Below are positions 49,004-57,338 of a DNA stretch of 64,000 nucleotides, one piece after another. The stretch lies in assembly GCF_002210435.1 (NCBI RefSeq), contig NZ_MZMV01000001.1, positions 186,001 to 250,000 on the forward strand. Direction: 5' to 3'. A model generated the notes under the pieces. That model was not told the DNA's origin. It worked only from the letters and a program-made list of their open reading frames with translations, and did not search any database. Numbering within the stretch: position 1 is the stretch's first letter; every line of letters starts with the position of its first letter. A program made the translations under genes and the position numbers. Source of the stretch: Micromonospora wenchangensis. GTDB taxonomy: Bacteria; Actinomycetota; Actinomycetes; Mycobacteriales; Micromonosporaceae.

Positions 49004-50245
49004 TCACGCCGGCCACGGCAGCCGGGCCGCCAGCCGGAAGTCGCCGGTCGCCCCGTCCCGGCCGTGGGTCAGCCGGCCACCGGCCAGGGTGACCCGCTCG
49101 GCGATGCCGACCAGCCCGGTGCCGGCACCCGGCAGGGCCGGCGCGGAGGTGCCCACCGGCCAGGGGTTACGGATCTCCACCGCCAGCTCCCGCCCCGGGC
49201 CGCCGGCCAGCCGTACGCCGACCGTCGTGTCGGGGGCGTGCTTGCGCGCGTTGGTCAGCCCCTCCTGCACGATCCGGTACGCGCTGCGCCCCACCGCCGT
49301 CGGCACCCGCGTCGGTTCGGCGACCTCGTCGACCAGGGTGACCCGGACCCCGGCGGCCCGGGACTCGGCGACCAGCTCAGGCACGTCGGCGAGGGTGGGC
49401 TGGGGGCGTTCCGGTGCGGCGTCGCCGTCGGCGGTGTCGGCCCGGAGCACCCCGATCACCTCGCGCAGGTCCTGCAGGGCGGCGTGGGCGCTGCCCCGGA
49501 TCACCCCGGCCGCCCGCGCCACCTCCTGCGGCGGCGCGTCCGGACGGAACTCCAACGCCCCGGCGTGCAGACTGAGCAGCGAGATCCGGTGCGCCAGCAC
49601 GTCGTGCATCTCCCGGGCGATGCGGGTGCGTTCGAGCTGGCGGGCCTGGTCGACGCGGAGCTGCTGCTCGGCCTCGGCCCGGTGGGCCCGCTCCCGCAGC
49701 GACAGCACGAGCTGCCGGCGGGCCCGGACGAACAGCGCCCACGCCACCACGATCCCGACGAACATCACCGTCCAGGCCACCGTCGCCCAGTAGGGCAGCG
49801 TCGGGTCGGGGCGCACGACGGTGTAGACCGGAATGACCGCCAGGTGGAAGCCGACCAATGCCGCGCCGATCGGCAGCGGCCGGTGGACCAGCACGGTGAA
49901 CACCACGACCAGCAGCGCCAGCCCGGCGGTCACCGAGAACAGCGCCAGCGGCAGGCCGGCCACGGCCAGCCCGACCGGCCAGCGCCGACGCAGCCACAGC
50001 GCCGCGCAGTAGCCCAGGCCCGCCGCCAGGTCCACCCCGACCAGCCAGGACGGCCCGGCGTTGTGGGCGAACTGCGGGTCGGGCGACGTCGCGTCGCCGA
50101 ACGCCAGCAGCGCCCAGCCGACGGCGAGCAGGAAGGCCACCGTGTCGACCAGCCAGTCCCGCGGCGTCCGCCGGGACGCCCTCGCCTCGGGCGTCAGCGC
50201 CCCCGGCAGCAGCCAGGGATGATCGGGTACGACGGCAGCACTCAC
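49004..50245 (-). CDS. NarL-type sensor histidine kinase
   Basis: 413 residues from GTG 50245. About five or six N-terminal transmembrane helices (to about residue 165) serve as sensor. The HisKA_3 phospho-acceptor His is in RIAREMHDVLAHRISLLSLH. The HATPase domain shows an N-box-like LTNARKHAPDTTV and G-box GTGLVGIAERV. With no long extracellular loop it likely senses a membrane signal, like kinases that guard bacitracin/daptomycin-type ABC exporters. It partners the response regulator downstream. Confidence 0.92.
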   Translation of the reverse strand: MSAAVVPDHPWLLPGALTPEARASRRTPRDWLVDTVAFLLAVGWALLAFGDATSPDPQFAHNAGPSWLVGVDLAAGLGYCAALWLRRRWPVGLAVAGLPLALFSVTAGLALLVVVFTVLVHRPLPIGAALVGFHLAVIPVYTVVRPDPTLPYWATVAWTVMFVGIVVAWALFVRARRQLVLSLRERAHRAEAEQQLRVDQARQLERTRIAREMHDVLAHRISLLSLHAGALEFRPDAPPQEVARAAGVIRGSAHAALQDLREVIGVLRADTADGDAAPERPQPTLADVPELVAESRAAGVRVTLVDEVAEPTRVPTAVGRSAYRIVQEGLTNARKHAPDTTVGVRLAGGPGRELAVEIRNPWPVGTSAPALPGAGTGLVGIAERVTLAGGRLTHGRDGATGDFRLAARLPWPA

Positions 50246-50378
50246 CCACCCATGCTAGAAAGCCGGACGGCACCGCGGACACCAACCAAAGTCGAGGTCT
50301 GCGGGTAGACCGAGGTAGGGGCGGCTCTCGACGGTCGGCCGCAGCGCCCGGCCGGGTGGCTGGGACAGGCTCGACGGC

Positions 50379-51278
50379 ATGATCGCAGTCGACCACCTCA
50401 CCAAACGGTACGGCCCGCACCCCGCCGTCGACGACGTCTCGTTCCGCTGCGAAGCGGGCACGGTGACCGGTTTCCTCGGCCCGAACGGGGCGGGCAAGTC
50501 CACCACCATGCGGATGCTCTGCGGGCTGACCCGCCCGACCTCCGGCACCGCCACCGTCGCCGGCCGGCCCTACCGCGAACTGCCCAACCCGGGCCGCGAG
50601 GTGGGTGTGCTGCTGGACGCCTCCGCGCAGCACGTCGGGCGCAGCGGGCGGGAGACGTTGTTCCTGGCCGCCCGTACCATGGGCGTGGACGCCGACCGGG
50701 TGCCCGCGGTGCTCGACCGGGTGGGCCTCAACCCGGTGGCGGCGAAGCGGCGGGTCGGGGCGTACTCGCTGGGGATGCGGCAGCGGCTCGGCCTGGCGCT
50801 GGCGCTGCTGGGCGAGCCCCGGGTGCTGGTCCTCGACGAGCCGGCCAACGGCCTGGACCCGGAGGGGATCTTCTGGATGCGCGGCCTGCTGCGCGACTTC
50901 GCCGACCGGGGCGGCACCGTGCTGCTCTCCTCCCACCTGCTGCGGGAGGTGGAGGCGGTCGCCGACCGGTTGGTGGTGATCGGCGGTGGCCGGGTGGTCG
51001 CCCAGGGCGGCAAGGACGAGCTGCTGGCCGGGGCCGGCACCCTGGTCCGGGCCCGCGACCCGCACGCCCTGCGGCTCACCCTCGACCGGGCGGGGCTGGA
51101 CGCCACCGCCGGGGCCGACGGCGGGTGCGTGGTCCGCGCCGAACCCGACGCCGTCGGGCAGGCCGCCGCCGACGCCGGGCTGGTCCTGACCGAGCTGCGG
51201 CCGGCCGGCGGCGGTGGCCTGGAGCAGCTCTTCCTCACCCTGACCGCCGGCGCGAGCACCAAGGAGGCCGTGCAGTGA
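50379..51278 (+). CDS. ABC transporter ATP-binding protein
   Basis: 299 residues. Walker A GPNGAGKSTT, signature YSLGMRQRLGLALAL, Walker B VLVLDEPANGLDPEG and switch His in LLSSHLLREVE are intact. It resembles BcrA/drug-exporting ATPases with a C-terminal extension of about 85 residues. It overlaps the permease gene by 4 nt and diverges from the kinase. Confidence 0.95.
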   Translation: MIAVDHLTKRYGPHPAVDDVSFRCEAGTVTGFLGPNGAGKSTTMRMLCGLTRPTSGTATVAGRPYRELPNPGREVGVLLDASAQHVGRSGRETLFLAARTMGVDADRVPAVLDRVGLNPVAAKRRVGAYSLGMRQRLGLALALLGEPRVLVLDEPANGLDPEGIFWMRGLLRDFADRGGTVLLSSHLLREVEAVADRLVVIGGGRVVAQGGKDELLAGAGTLVRARDPHALRLTLDRAGLDATAGADGGCVVRAEPDAVGQAAADAGLVLTELRPAGGGGLEQLFLTLTAGASTKEAVQ

Positions 51279-52057
51279 CCACCATGACGACCACTCCCCC
51301 CGCCACCGTCCGCGAATCGCTCCCCGGGCCGTCCCTGGCCCGGCTGGTCGGCGTGGAGCTGCGCAAGCTCGGCGACACCCGGGCCGGCCGTTGGCTGCTG
51401 GCCTCGATCGGGCTGATCGCCGCCGCGATCGTCGCCCTGCAACTGCGCTTCGTCGACGACGCCGGGCAGACCTTCACCAACTTCTTCACCGCGTCGCTGG
51501 CGCCGGTGGCGCTGCTGCTGCCGGTGCTGGGCATCCTGTCGATCACCGCCGAGTGGTCCCAGCGCACCGCGCTGACCACGTTCGCCCTGGTGCCGCGCCG
51601 GGAACGGGTGATCGTCGCCAAGCTCGCCGCCGTGCTGCTCGCCGCGTTGGCGTCGGTGCTGGTGAGCCTGGCCGTCGCCGCCGTCGGCACCCTGCTGGCC
51701 GGGGTCACCGGCGGGGCGGGGAGCTGGGATTTCGACTGGACGCTGGCCGGGCACGCCGCCGTGTTCCAGGCCATCAACGTGCTGATCGGCGCGGGGTTCG
51801 GGTTGCTGCTGCTCAACACCCCGCTGGCGATCGTCACCTCGCTGCTGCTGCCGACCGTGTGGGGCATCCTGTCCGCGATGATCGAGGCGCTGCACGGCCC
51901 GGCCCGCTGGCTGGACACGTCGATCACCATGGAGCCGCTGCTCGGCCCGGACATGACCGCCGGGCAGTGGAGTCGGCTCGGGGTGTCCCTGCTGGTCTGG
52001 GTGGTCGCGCCGCTCGCCGTCGGAATGGTGCGCACGCTGCGGCGTGAGGTGCACTGA
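51275..52057 (+). CDS. ABC-2-type permease
   Basis: 260 residues, six transmembrane helices, GTG 51275 overlapping the ATPase stop by 4 nt. A cytoplasmic N-terminus with VGVELRKLGDTRAGRWLLAS precedes the helices; EWSQRTALTTFALVPRRERV is the loop typical of BcrB/ABC-2 permeases. With the ATPase it forms an exporter of unknown substrate. Confidence 0.88.
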   Translation: MTTMTTTPPATVRESLPGPSLARLVGVELRKLGDTRAGRWLLASIGLIAAAIVALQLRFVDDAGQTFTNFFTASLAPVALLLPVLGILSITAEWSQRTALTTFALVPRRERVIVAKLAAVLLAALASVLVSLAVAAVGTLLAGVTGGAGSWDFDWTLAGHAAVFQAINVLIGAGFGLLLLNTPLAIVTSLLLPTVWGILSAMIEALHGPARWLDTSITMEPLLGPDMTAGQWSRLGVSLLVWVVAPLAVGMVRTLRREVH

Positions 52058-52059
52058 CC

Positions 52060-52779
52060 ATGCGGGCTCGGGAGCCGGGCGGCCCGACCAGGGTCGGTGG
52101 CGATGTCGGGGAGCTGGTGGTGCTGTGGGTCGGCGTCCCGCTGCTGGGTGCCGCCGTGGGTGGGCTGCTTCCGCTGGTCGCCGACTGGGTGGCGGGGCTG
52201 CCCTGGGCTCCGGTGCAGGGGTGGTTCGAGCTGGTCGCCGGGCTGCCGTACCGGCGGGCGCTGGCCGGGGGCGTGACGCTCGGGGTGCTGGCCGGCCTGT
52301 TCGTCGCCCACGTCGGCACCCGGGAACGGTTGATCGTCACGGTGGACCGTAGCGGGGTGCGGTGGCGGCGGGACGGCGTCGACCGCGAGCTGCCCCGGCA
52401 CACCGTCACCGCCGTCTTCGTCGACGGCAGGGAGCTGGTGCTGCTCGGGCCGGCCGGTGCGGAGCTGACCCGGGAACGCTCCGACCTGAGCCGGCGGCGG
52501 CTGCGGGACGCCTTCGACGGGCACGGGTGGCCGTGGCGGGACGCCGACCCGCACCGGGACGCGTACCGGCGGTGGGTGGAGGGGTTGCCCGACCTGCCGC
52601 CGGGGGCGGACCCGCTGCTGCGCGCCCGGCAGCGGGCCGTCGACGCCGACCGGGGACGCGACGTCCGGGAGCTGCGGGGGGAACTGGCCCGGATCGGGGT
52701 GGTCGTCCGGGACGAGGGGGGACGGCAGTACTGGCGGGTGGCTCCGCGCCCGGGTGGGCAGGCCCCACCGCAGCCGTAG
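52060..52779 (+). CDS. YqeB-family membrane protein
   Basis: 239 residues. Two N-terminal transmembrane helices (about 18-43 and 67-87) and a cytoplasmic domain with VTVDRSGVRWRRDGVDRELP, FDGHGWPWRDADPHRDAYRR and a helical C-terminus. It matches the YqeB group known in Bacillus; function unknown. It begins 2 bp after the permease stop and is probably in the same operon. Confidence 0.75.
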   Translation: MRAREPGGPTRVGGDVGELVVLWVGVPLLGAAVGGLLPLVADWVAGLPWAPVQGWFELVAGLPYRRALAGGVTLGVLAGLFVAHVGTRERLIVTVDRSGVRWRRDGVDRELPRHTVTAVFVDGRELVLLGPAGAELTRERSDLSRRRLRDAFDGHGWPWRDADPHRDAYRRWVEGLPDLPPGADPLLRARQRAVDADRGRDVRELRGELARIGVVVRDEGGRQYWRVAPRPGGQAPPQP

Positions 52780-52862
52780 CCCGGTGTCCCCGGTCCGGCC
52801 ACCCGGCACCTCGTTCGCGGGTGACCGGGCCGTCGCCGATTGTGCATTCGCCGCGCAGGGAG

Positions 52863-52880
52863 TATCAACCTAGGTGGATA
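52863..52880. promoter_or_regulatory. Near-perfect 18-bp palindrome before the permease gene
   Basis: TATC..CCTAGG..GATA with 16 of 18 symmetric bases, 22 bp before ATG 52903. Possibly an operator. Confidence 0.4.
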
Positions 52881-52902
52881 TCTTACGGCGGAGGGGGCGA
52901 CG

Positions 52903-54336
52903 ATGGTCTCCACGGTCGACCGCGGCGGGATCTTCCGCCGCAAGCCGGTCGAGGAGACCGCCGACGAGACCGACCAGGGGTTGTCCCGCTCGCTGGGGCT
53001 GTGGCAGCTCACCGCGATCGGCGTCGGCGGCATCATCGGCGCCGGCATCTTCGCCCTGGCCGGAGCGGTCGCCAACGAGACCGCCGGGCCGGCCGTGCTG
53101 GTGTCGTTCCTGATCGCGGGGCTGGCCAGCGCGGCGGCGGCGCTGTCGTACGCCGAGTTCGCCGGCATGATCCCGAAGGCCGGCTCGGCGTACACCTACG
53201 GCTACGCGGTGCTCGGCGAGGTGGTGGGCTGGTTCATCGGCTGGGACCTGCTGCTGGAGTACACCGCGATCGTGGCGGTGGTGGCGATCGGCATCTCCGG
53301 CTACTTCGGCTTCCTCGTCGGGCAGCTCGGCGTCGACCTGCCGGCCTGGATGCTGGGCGCCCCGGGCACCGGCGACGGGCACCGGGTGGACCTGTTCGCC
53401 GTGCTGCTCTGCCTGCTGATCGCCTTCCTGCTGACGTTGGGCATCCGGACCGCCGCCCGGTTCGAGACGGTAGTGGTCGGGGTGAAGGTGGCCGTGGTGC
53501 TGCTGGTGATCGTGGTCGGCTTCTTCCACGTCCGCACCGCCAACTACTCGCCGTTCTTCCCGTTCGGGCTCGGCGGGGCGTTCACCGGAGCGGCCACGGT
53601 CTTCTTCGCCGTCTTCGGCTACGACGCGATGAGCACCGCCGCCGAGGAGTCCCGCGACTCCCGCCGGCACATGCCGAAGGCGATCGTCTGGTCGCTGGTC
53701 ATCTCGATGGCGCTGTACGTGCTGGCCACCCTGGTGCTCACCGGGATGCAGAACTACCGGGACATCGACCCGGAGAGCGGCTTCTCCTCCGCGTTCGCCT
53801 CGGTCGGGCTCTCGGGCCTGGCCAGCGTCATCGCCGTCGGGGCGATCATCGGCATCCTGACCGTGATGTTCACCTTCATGCTCGGGGTGACCCGGGTGTG
53901 GTTCTCGATGAGCCGCGACGGCCTGCTGCCGGCCTGGTTCGCCAAGGTGCACCCGGTACGCCGGGTGCCCACCCGGGTCACCTGGATCGTCGGGGTGGCC
54001 TCGGCGCTGATCGCCGGTTTCCTGCCGATCCGGCAGGCCGCCGAGCTGACCAACATCGGCATCCTGCTCGCCTTCGTGGTGGTCTGCGTCGCGGTGATCG
54101 TGCTGCGCTACCGCAGCCCGGACACCCCGCGCACGTTCCGGCTGCCCGGGATGCCGGTGGTGCCGGCGCTCGGGGTGATCTTCTCGATCTGGTTGATCAG
54201 CTTCCTCGACCACGTCACCTGGCTGCGGTTCGCCGTCTGGTTCCTGCTCGGCGGGCTGATCTACGCGTGCTACGGGTACCGGCGCTCCGCGCTGGCCGGT
54301 CGCGCCGACCCCCCGGCCGACGGACCCGGGCGGTGA
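52903..54336 (+). CDS. APC-family amino acid permease (cationic/YfnA-type)
   Basis: 477 residues from ATG 52903 (GGAGGGGG upstream). Twelve or more transmembrane helices. Conserved APC motif IGVGGIIGAGIFALAGAVA in helix 1 and GYDAMSTAAEESRDSRRHMPKA in part of the helix 6-7 region. It resembles the CAT/YfnA branch importing amino acids with protons. Its 3' end overlaps the convergent membrane-protein gene by 67 bp. Confidence 0.9.
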   Translation: MVSTVDRGGIFRRKPVEETADETDQGLSRSLGLWQLTAIGVGGIIGAGIFALAGAVANETAGPAVLVSFLIAGLASAAAALSYAEFAGMIPKAGSAYTYGYAVLGEVVGWFIGWDLLLEYTAIVAVVAIGISGYFGFLVGQLGVDLPAWMLGAPGTGDGHRVDLFAVLLCLLIAFLLTLGIRTAARFETVVVGVKVAVVLLVIVVGFFHVRTANYSPFFPFGLGGAFTGAATVFFAVFGYDAMSTAAEESRDSRRHMPKAIVWSLVISMALYVLATLVLTGMQNYRDIDPESGFSSAFASVGLSGLASVIAVGAIIGILTVMFTFMLGVTRVWFSMSRDGLLPAWFAKVHPVRRVPTRVTWIVGVASALIAGFLPIRQAAELTNIGILLAFVVVCVAVIVLRYRSPDTPRTFRLPGMPVVPALGVIFSIWLISFLDHVTWLRFAVWFLLGGLIYACYGYRRSALAGRADPPADGPGR

Positions 54337-55448
54337 CCGGGCCGCCCCGGGACGCCTGCCGTCCGGGCCAGCACCAGCGCGGTGCCGAGGCCGGCGAACA
54401 GGCCGGCCAGCGAGGGGAGCACGTCCGGGTCGCCACCGCCGACCGGGCTGTTGCCGGCCAACGCGGTCAACGCCGCGCCCGGTGAGAGGGCCACGCTGAC
54501 CAGCAGCGCGACGTGCCACAGCGCGAGCGGGGCGAGCAGGGCCACCGGGACGAGCACCGGGTAGCGCCGTGCCGGCAGGGCGGGCCGGGTCAGCAGCGTC
54601 ACCCCCAGCAGCAGGACCGCCCCGAGCAGCGCCGCCGGCACGGGCCGGGCGGGCGGCCCGACGAGCCGGACCAGCGGCAGGCCGACCCCGCCGGCCACCG
54701 CCAGGCCCGCCGCCGCCGCGAGCCGACGTCGACCCCGGGCGGGGGCGGCGGCCACCGCGCCGGCCACGGTCACCGCCAGCAGGAGCAGGGCCGTGACCAG
54801 GGCTGCCGGGTCGAGTGCCGGTTCCCGGCCGGTCGGTGACCGGGTCAGCACGGCGGTCAGCGCCAGCACCGCCGCGACGGCGGCCACCCCGGCCAGGACG
54901 GCCCGGTCCCGGCCGCCCGTCCGGAGCGGGCCTGCCGCAGAGGCGGTACGGTCCGACCCGGCCACGACCGCCGCGCCTGACGTGTCTCCCGGGCCGGTCC
55001 CGGCCGCCCGGCGGTGGGGACCGTCCGCACGGGTCGCGCCGTCCCGGCGTACGGCGAGCAGCACGGTGACGCCGACGGCCAGCCAGCCGGCGGCGACGAG
55101 TGACACGGTCGCGCCGGGGCCGGTGGGGTCGGCCCGGTCGACGGCGACGTCGGCGGCCAGCGCGCCACCACCGAGCAGCACGGCCGGCACCAGCCACGAG
55201 CGCCGGCCGGCACCGGCCAGCACCAACCCGGACGCGACCGCCATCAGCGCCAGGAAACGCAGGTCGCGGGCCCAGTAGGTGGACGCCTCGGGAAGCCGCT
55301 CCGACCACGGGCCGACCGGTTCGGTGAGCGGTTGCCACCTGGTCATGCCGACCGCCCAGAGCGGCACGGCCAGGGCCGCGAGCCCGGTGCCGACGGCGGC
55401 GAGCCGGCCGCCCGATCGCGGAGCGTGACCGGTCGGAATGGGCATCAT
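54270..55448 (-). CDS. Multi-pass membrane protein, unknown
   Basis: 392 residues from the first of two adjacent ATG codons (55448; the second is 55445). About ten hydrophobic segments, an Arg/Gly-rich cytoplasmic loop (about 125-180) and a C-terminal tail that overlaps the end of the APC permease on the other strand. No family recognised. It diverges from the parA-like gene by 56 bp. Confidence 0.65.
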   Translation of the reverse strand: MMPIPTGHAPRSGGRLAAVGTGLAALAVPLWAVGMTRWQPLTEPVGPWSERLPEASTYWARDLRFLALMAVASGLVLAGAGRRSWLVPAVLLGGGALAADVAVDRADPTGPGATVSLVAAGWLAVGVTVLLAVRRDGATRADGPHRRAAGTGPGDTSGAAVVAGSDRTASAAGPLRTGGRDRAVLAGVAAVAAVLALTAVLTRSPTGREPALDPAALVTALLLLAVTVAGAVAAAPARGRRRLAAAAGLAVAGGVGLPLVRLVGPPARPVPAALLGAVLLLGVTLLTRPALPARRYPVLVPVALLAPLALWHVALLVSVALSPGAALTALAGNSPVGGGDPDVLPSLAGLFAGLGTALVLARTAGVPGRPGHRPGPSAGGSARPASAERRYP

Positions 55449-55504
55449 GGATGGTCAGACGCCATCCGGGCGGCTACGGTTCCCCCTCTGGGGAGGTGCC
55501 GTCG

Positions 55505-56437
55505 GTGTACGTCGTGTCCGTGATCAACTACAAGGGCGGGGTGGGTAAGACCACCGTGACCGCGAACCTCGGGGCCGAACTGGCGAACCGGGGGATGAAG
55601 GTGCTGCTGATCGACCTCGATCCGCAGACCAGCCTGACGTTCAGCTTCTACGACCCGGACGACTGGCGGGAACGGCTGCGCGACGGCCGCACCGTGAAAC
55701 GCTGGTACGACGGCCTGCGCGGGGACACCCCGGCGGTGACGCTGGGTGAACTGGTGGTCTCCCCCGGCCCGGCCAACGCCCACCTGACCGGGGCCGGCCG
55801 GCTGGACCTGATCGCCTCGCACCTCGGCCTGGCCGACATCGACCTCGCGCTGGCCCGGGGCGTGGCCGACGGCGAGGACTACGACCGGGAGCTGTTCCGG
55901 GTCCGGGGCGCGCTGGCCGAGGGGCTGCACGACGCGGCCCTCGACGGCTACGACCTGGTGCTGATCGACTGCCCGCCGAACTTCAACGTGGTCACCCAGT
56001 CCGCCGTCATCGCCAGCGACCACCTGCTCATCCCGGCGAAGGCCGACTACCTGTCCACCCTCGGCATCGACCACCTCTGCGGCAGCGTCGGGGAGCTGGT
56101 GGACCGGTACAACGCCGACGCCCGCCGGTTCGCCACCAGCCGCCGGCACCACAAGGTCGCCCCGGACGTGGCCGGGGTGGTCTTCACCATGATCCAGTTG
56201 ACCGCGCAGCGGCCGATCGCCGCCCACCAGGGCTACCTGGACCAGGTACGGGCGCTCGGGCTGCCGGTCTTCCCCACCGCGCTACGGGAGAACGTCACCC
56301 TGTTCGCCGGGAACACCCCGCGCGGCGTCCCGGTGGTGCTGCGGCACCGGGTCACCTCGCCCGTGGTGCAGGAGGAACTGCGGCAGATCACCACCGAGTT
56401 CATCGCCCACCTGCAACCCCGCGAGGTGACGGTGTGA
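55505..56437 (+). CDS. ParA-family ATPase
   Basis: 310 residues from GTG 55505 (GGGGAGG eight bases upstream). Walker A VINYKGGVGKTTVTANLG with the deviant Lys, Walker A' LIDLDPQTSLT and Walker B LVLIDCPPNFN define the ParA/MinD class. It contains an unusual insertion (about 43-120). The stop overlaps the next gene's GTG by 4 nt. There is no parB or parS nearby; the small downstream protein is the likely partner. Confidence 0.9.
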   Translation: MYVVSVINYKGGVGKTTVTANLGAELANRGMKVLLIDLDPQTSLTFSFYDPDDWRERLRDGRTVKRWYDGLRGDTPAVTLGELVVSPGPANAHLTGAGRLDLIASHLGLADIDLALARGVADGEDYDRELFRVRGALAEGLHDAALDGYDLVLIDCPPNFNVVTQSAVIASDHLLIPAKADYLSTLGIDHLCGSVGELVDRYNADARRFATSRRHHKVAPDVAGVVFTMIQLTAQRPIAAHQGYLDQVRALGLPVFPTALRENVTLFAGNTPRGVPVVLRHRVTSPVVQEELRQITTEFIAHLQPREVTV

Positions 56438-56847
56438 ACGGCCCGGAGCCGGCGGGGGACGTCGCGGTCGGCGTCCTGGCCCGGGTGGGCGAGTTGCTGG
56501 CCGGGCTGTCGGCCGCCGACGCCGTCGCGCTGGCGCAGGGGCGGGCCCGGCTGGTCGTCGCCCCGGTGACGCCGTCCCCGGAGGTTCCGGACCGGCCGGT
56601 CGGGGCGGGGCCGTCCGCCCCGTCGGGCGTCGACCTGGCCGCCGCGTCGGCCACGTTGGACGCCTTCGCGCACCGCCGGGACGGCATGGAATACCTGACG
56701 CCCTGGGCGATGCGGGACCTGCGGGCGTTGGCCGTCCGGCTCGGCCTGCGCGGGGTGACCGGCCTGCGCAAGGCGGAACTGGTGGAACGGCTGGTCGACC
56801 GGACGATCGGGTTCCGGGTCGCCTCCGCCGCCGTACGCGCCCGCTGA
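56434..56847 (+). CDS. Small ParA-partner protein with SAP/Rho-N-like motif
   Basis: 137 residues from GTG 56434. A helical N-terminus (VLARVGELLAGLSAADAVAL), a Pro-rich linker (45-60), then a C-terminal helix-extended-helix: LTPWAMRDLRALAVRLGLRG and LRKAELVERLVDR. That pattern is typical of SAP and Rho N-terminal nucleic-acid-binding domains. Co-translated with ParA, it may tether ParA to DNA or RNA. Function is inferred. Confidence 0.75.
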   Translation: MNGPEPAGDVAVGVLARVGELLAGLSAADAVALAQGRARLVVAPVTPSPEVPDRPVGAGPSAPSGVDLAAASATLDAFAHRRDGMEYLTPWAMRDLRALAVRLGLRGVTGLRKAELVERLVDRTIGFRVASAAVRAR

Positions 56848-56963
56848 GCCGGACCGGCCCCGACCTGCTCGTCCGTCCGGGCCGAGCCGTCAGTCTCGAT
56901 CTTGTGTGACGTCGGGACGGTGGATACGCTCCCGCGGCTGTCTCCACCCGAGAAAGGACCGCA

Positions 56964-57185
56964 GTGACCGCTCCTGTCACCACTCAGAAGTCCTGGGTCG
57001 TCGCCCTGCTGCTCTGCTTCTTCGTCGGCGTGCTCGGCGCGCACCGGTTCTACACCGGCAAGGTCGGCACCGGCGTGCTCCAGTTGATCACCATCGGCGG
57101 GTTCGGCATCTGGGCGTTCATCGATCTGATCATGATCCTGGTCGGCGCGTTCCGCGACAAGCAGGGTCAGCCGCTGGTCAAGTGA
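56964..57185 (+). CDS. TM2-domain membrane protein
   Basis: 73 residues from GTG 56964 (GAAAGGA upstream). Two transmembrane helices joined by a short loop: KSWVVALLLCFFVGVLGAHR with the conserved FYTGK, then GGFGIWAFIDLIMILVGAFR. The TM2 domain is a common small membrane module of unknown role. It stands alone with a strong hairpin after it. Confidence 0.93.
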   Translation: MTAPVTTQKSWVVALLLCFFVGVLGAHRFYTGKVGTGVLQLITIGGFGIWAFIDLIMILVGAFRDKQGQPLVK

Positions 57186-57188
57186 GGC

Positions 57189-57231
57189 GCCGGGCGACGC
57201 CGGGGCCCGCACGGCCCCGGCGTCGCCCGGC
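57189..57231. terminator. Terminator hairpin after the TM2 gene
   Basis: Perfect 19-bp stem (57189-57207 with 57213-57231), 5-nt loop, just after the stop at 57185. No T-run. Confidence 0.85.
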
Positions 57232-57338
57232 CCGCCGGACACCTGCCGGTGTCGGGGGAACCGGCGGCGAGACGGTCGACGGGAATTAACCCCGACGACC
57301 TCCCGCCGGACGGGTCCCGGCCGATAACATCGCCGGGC

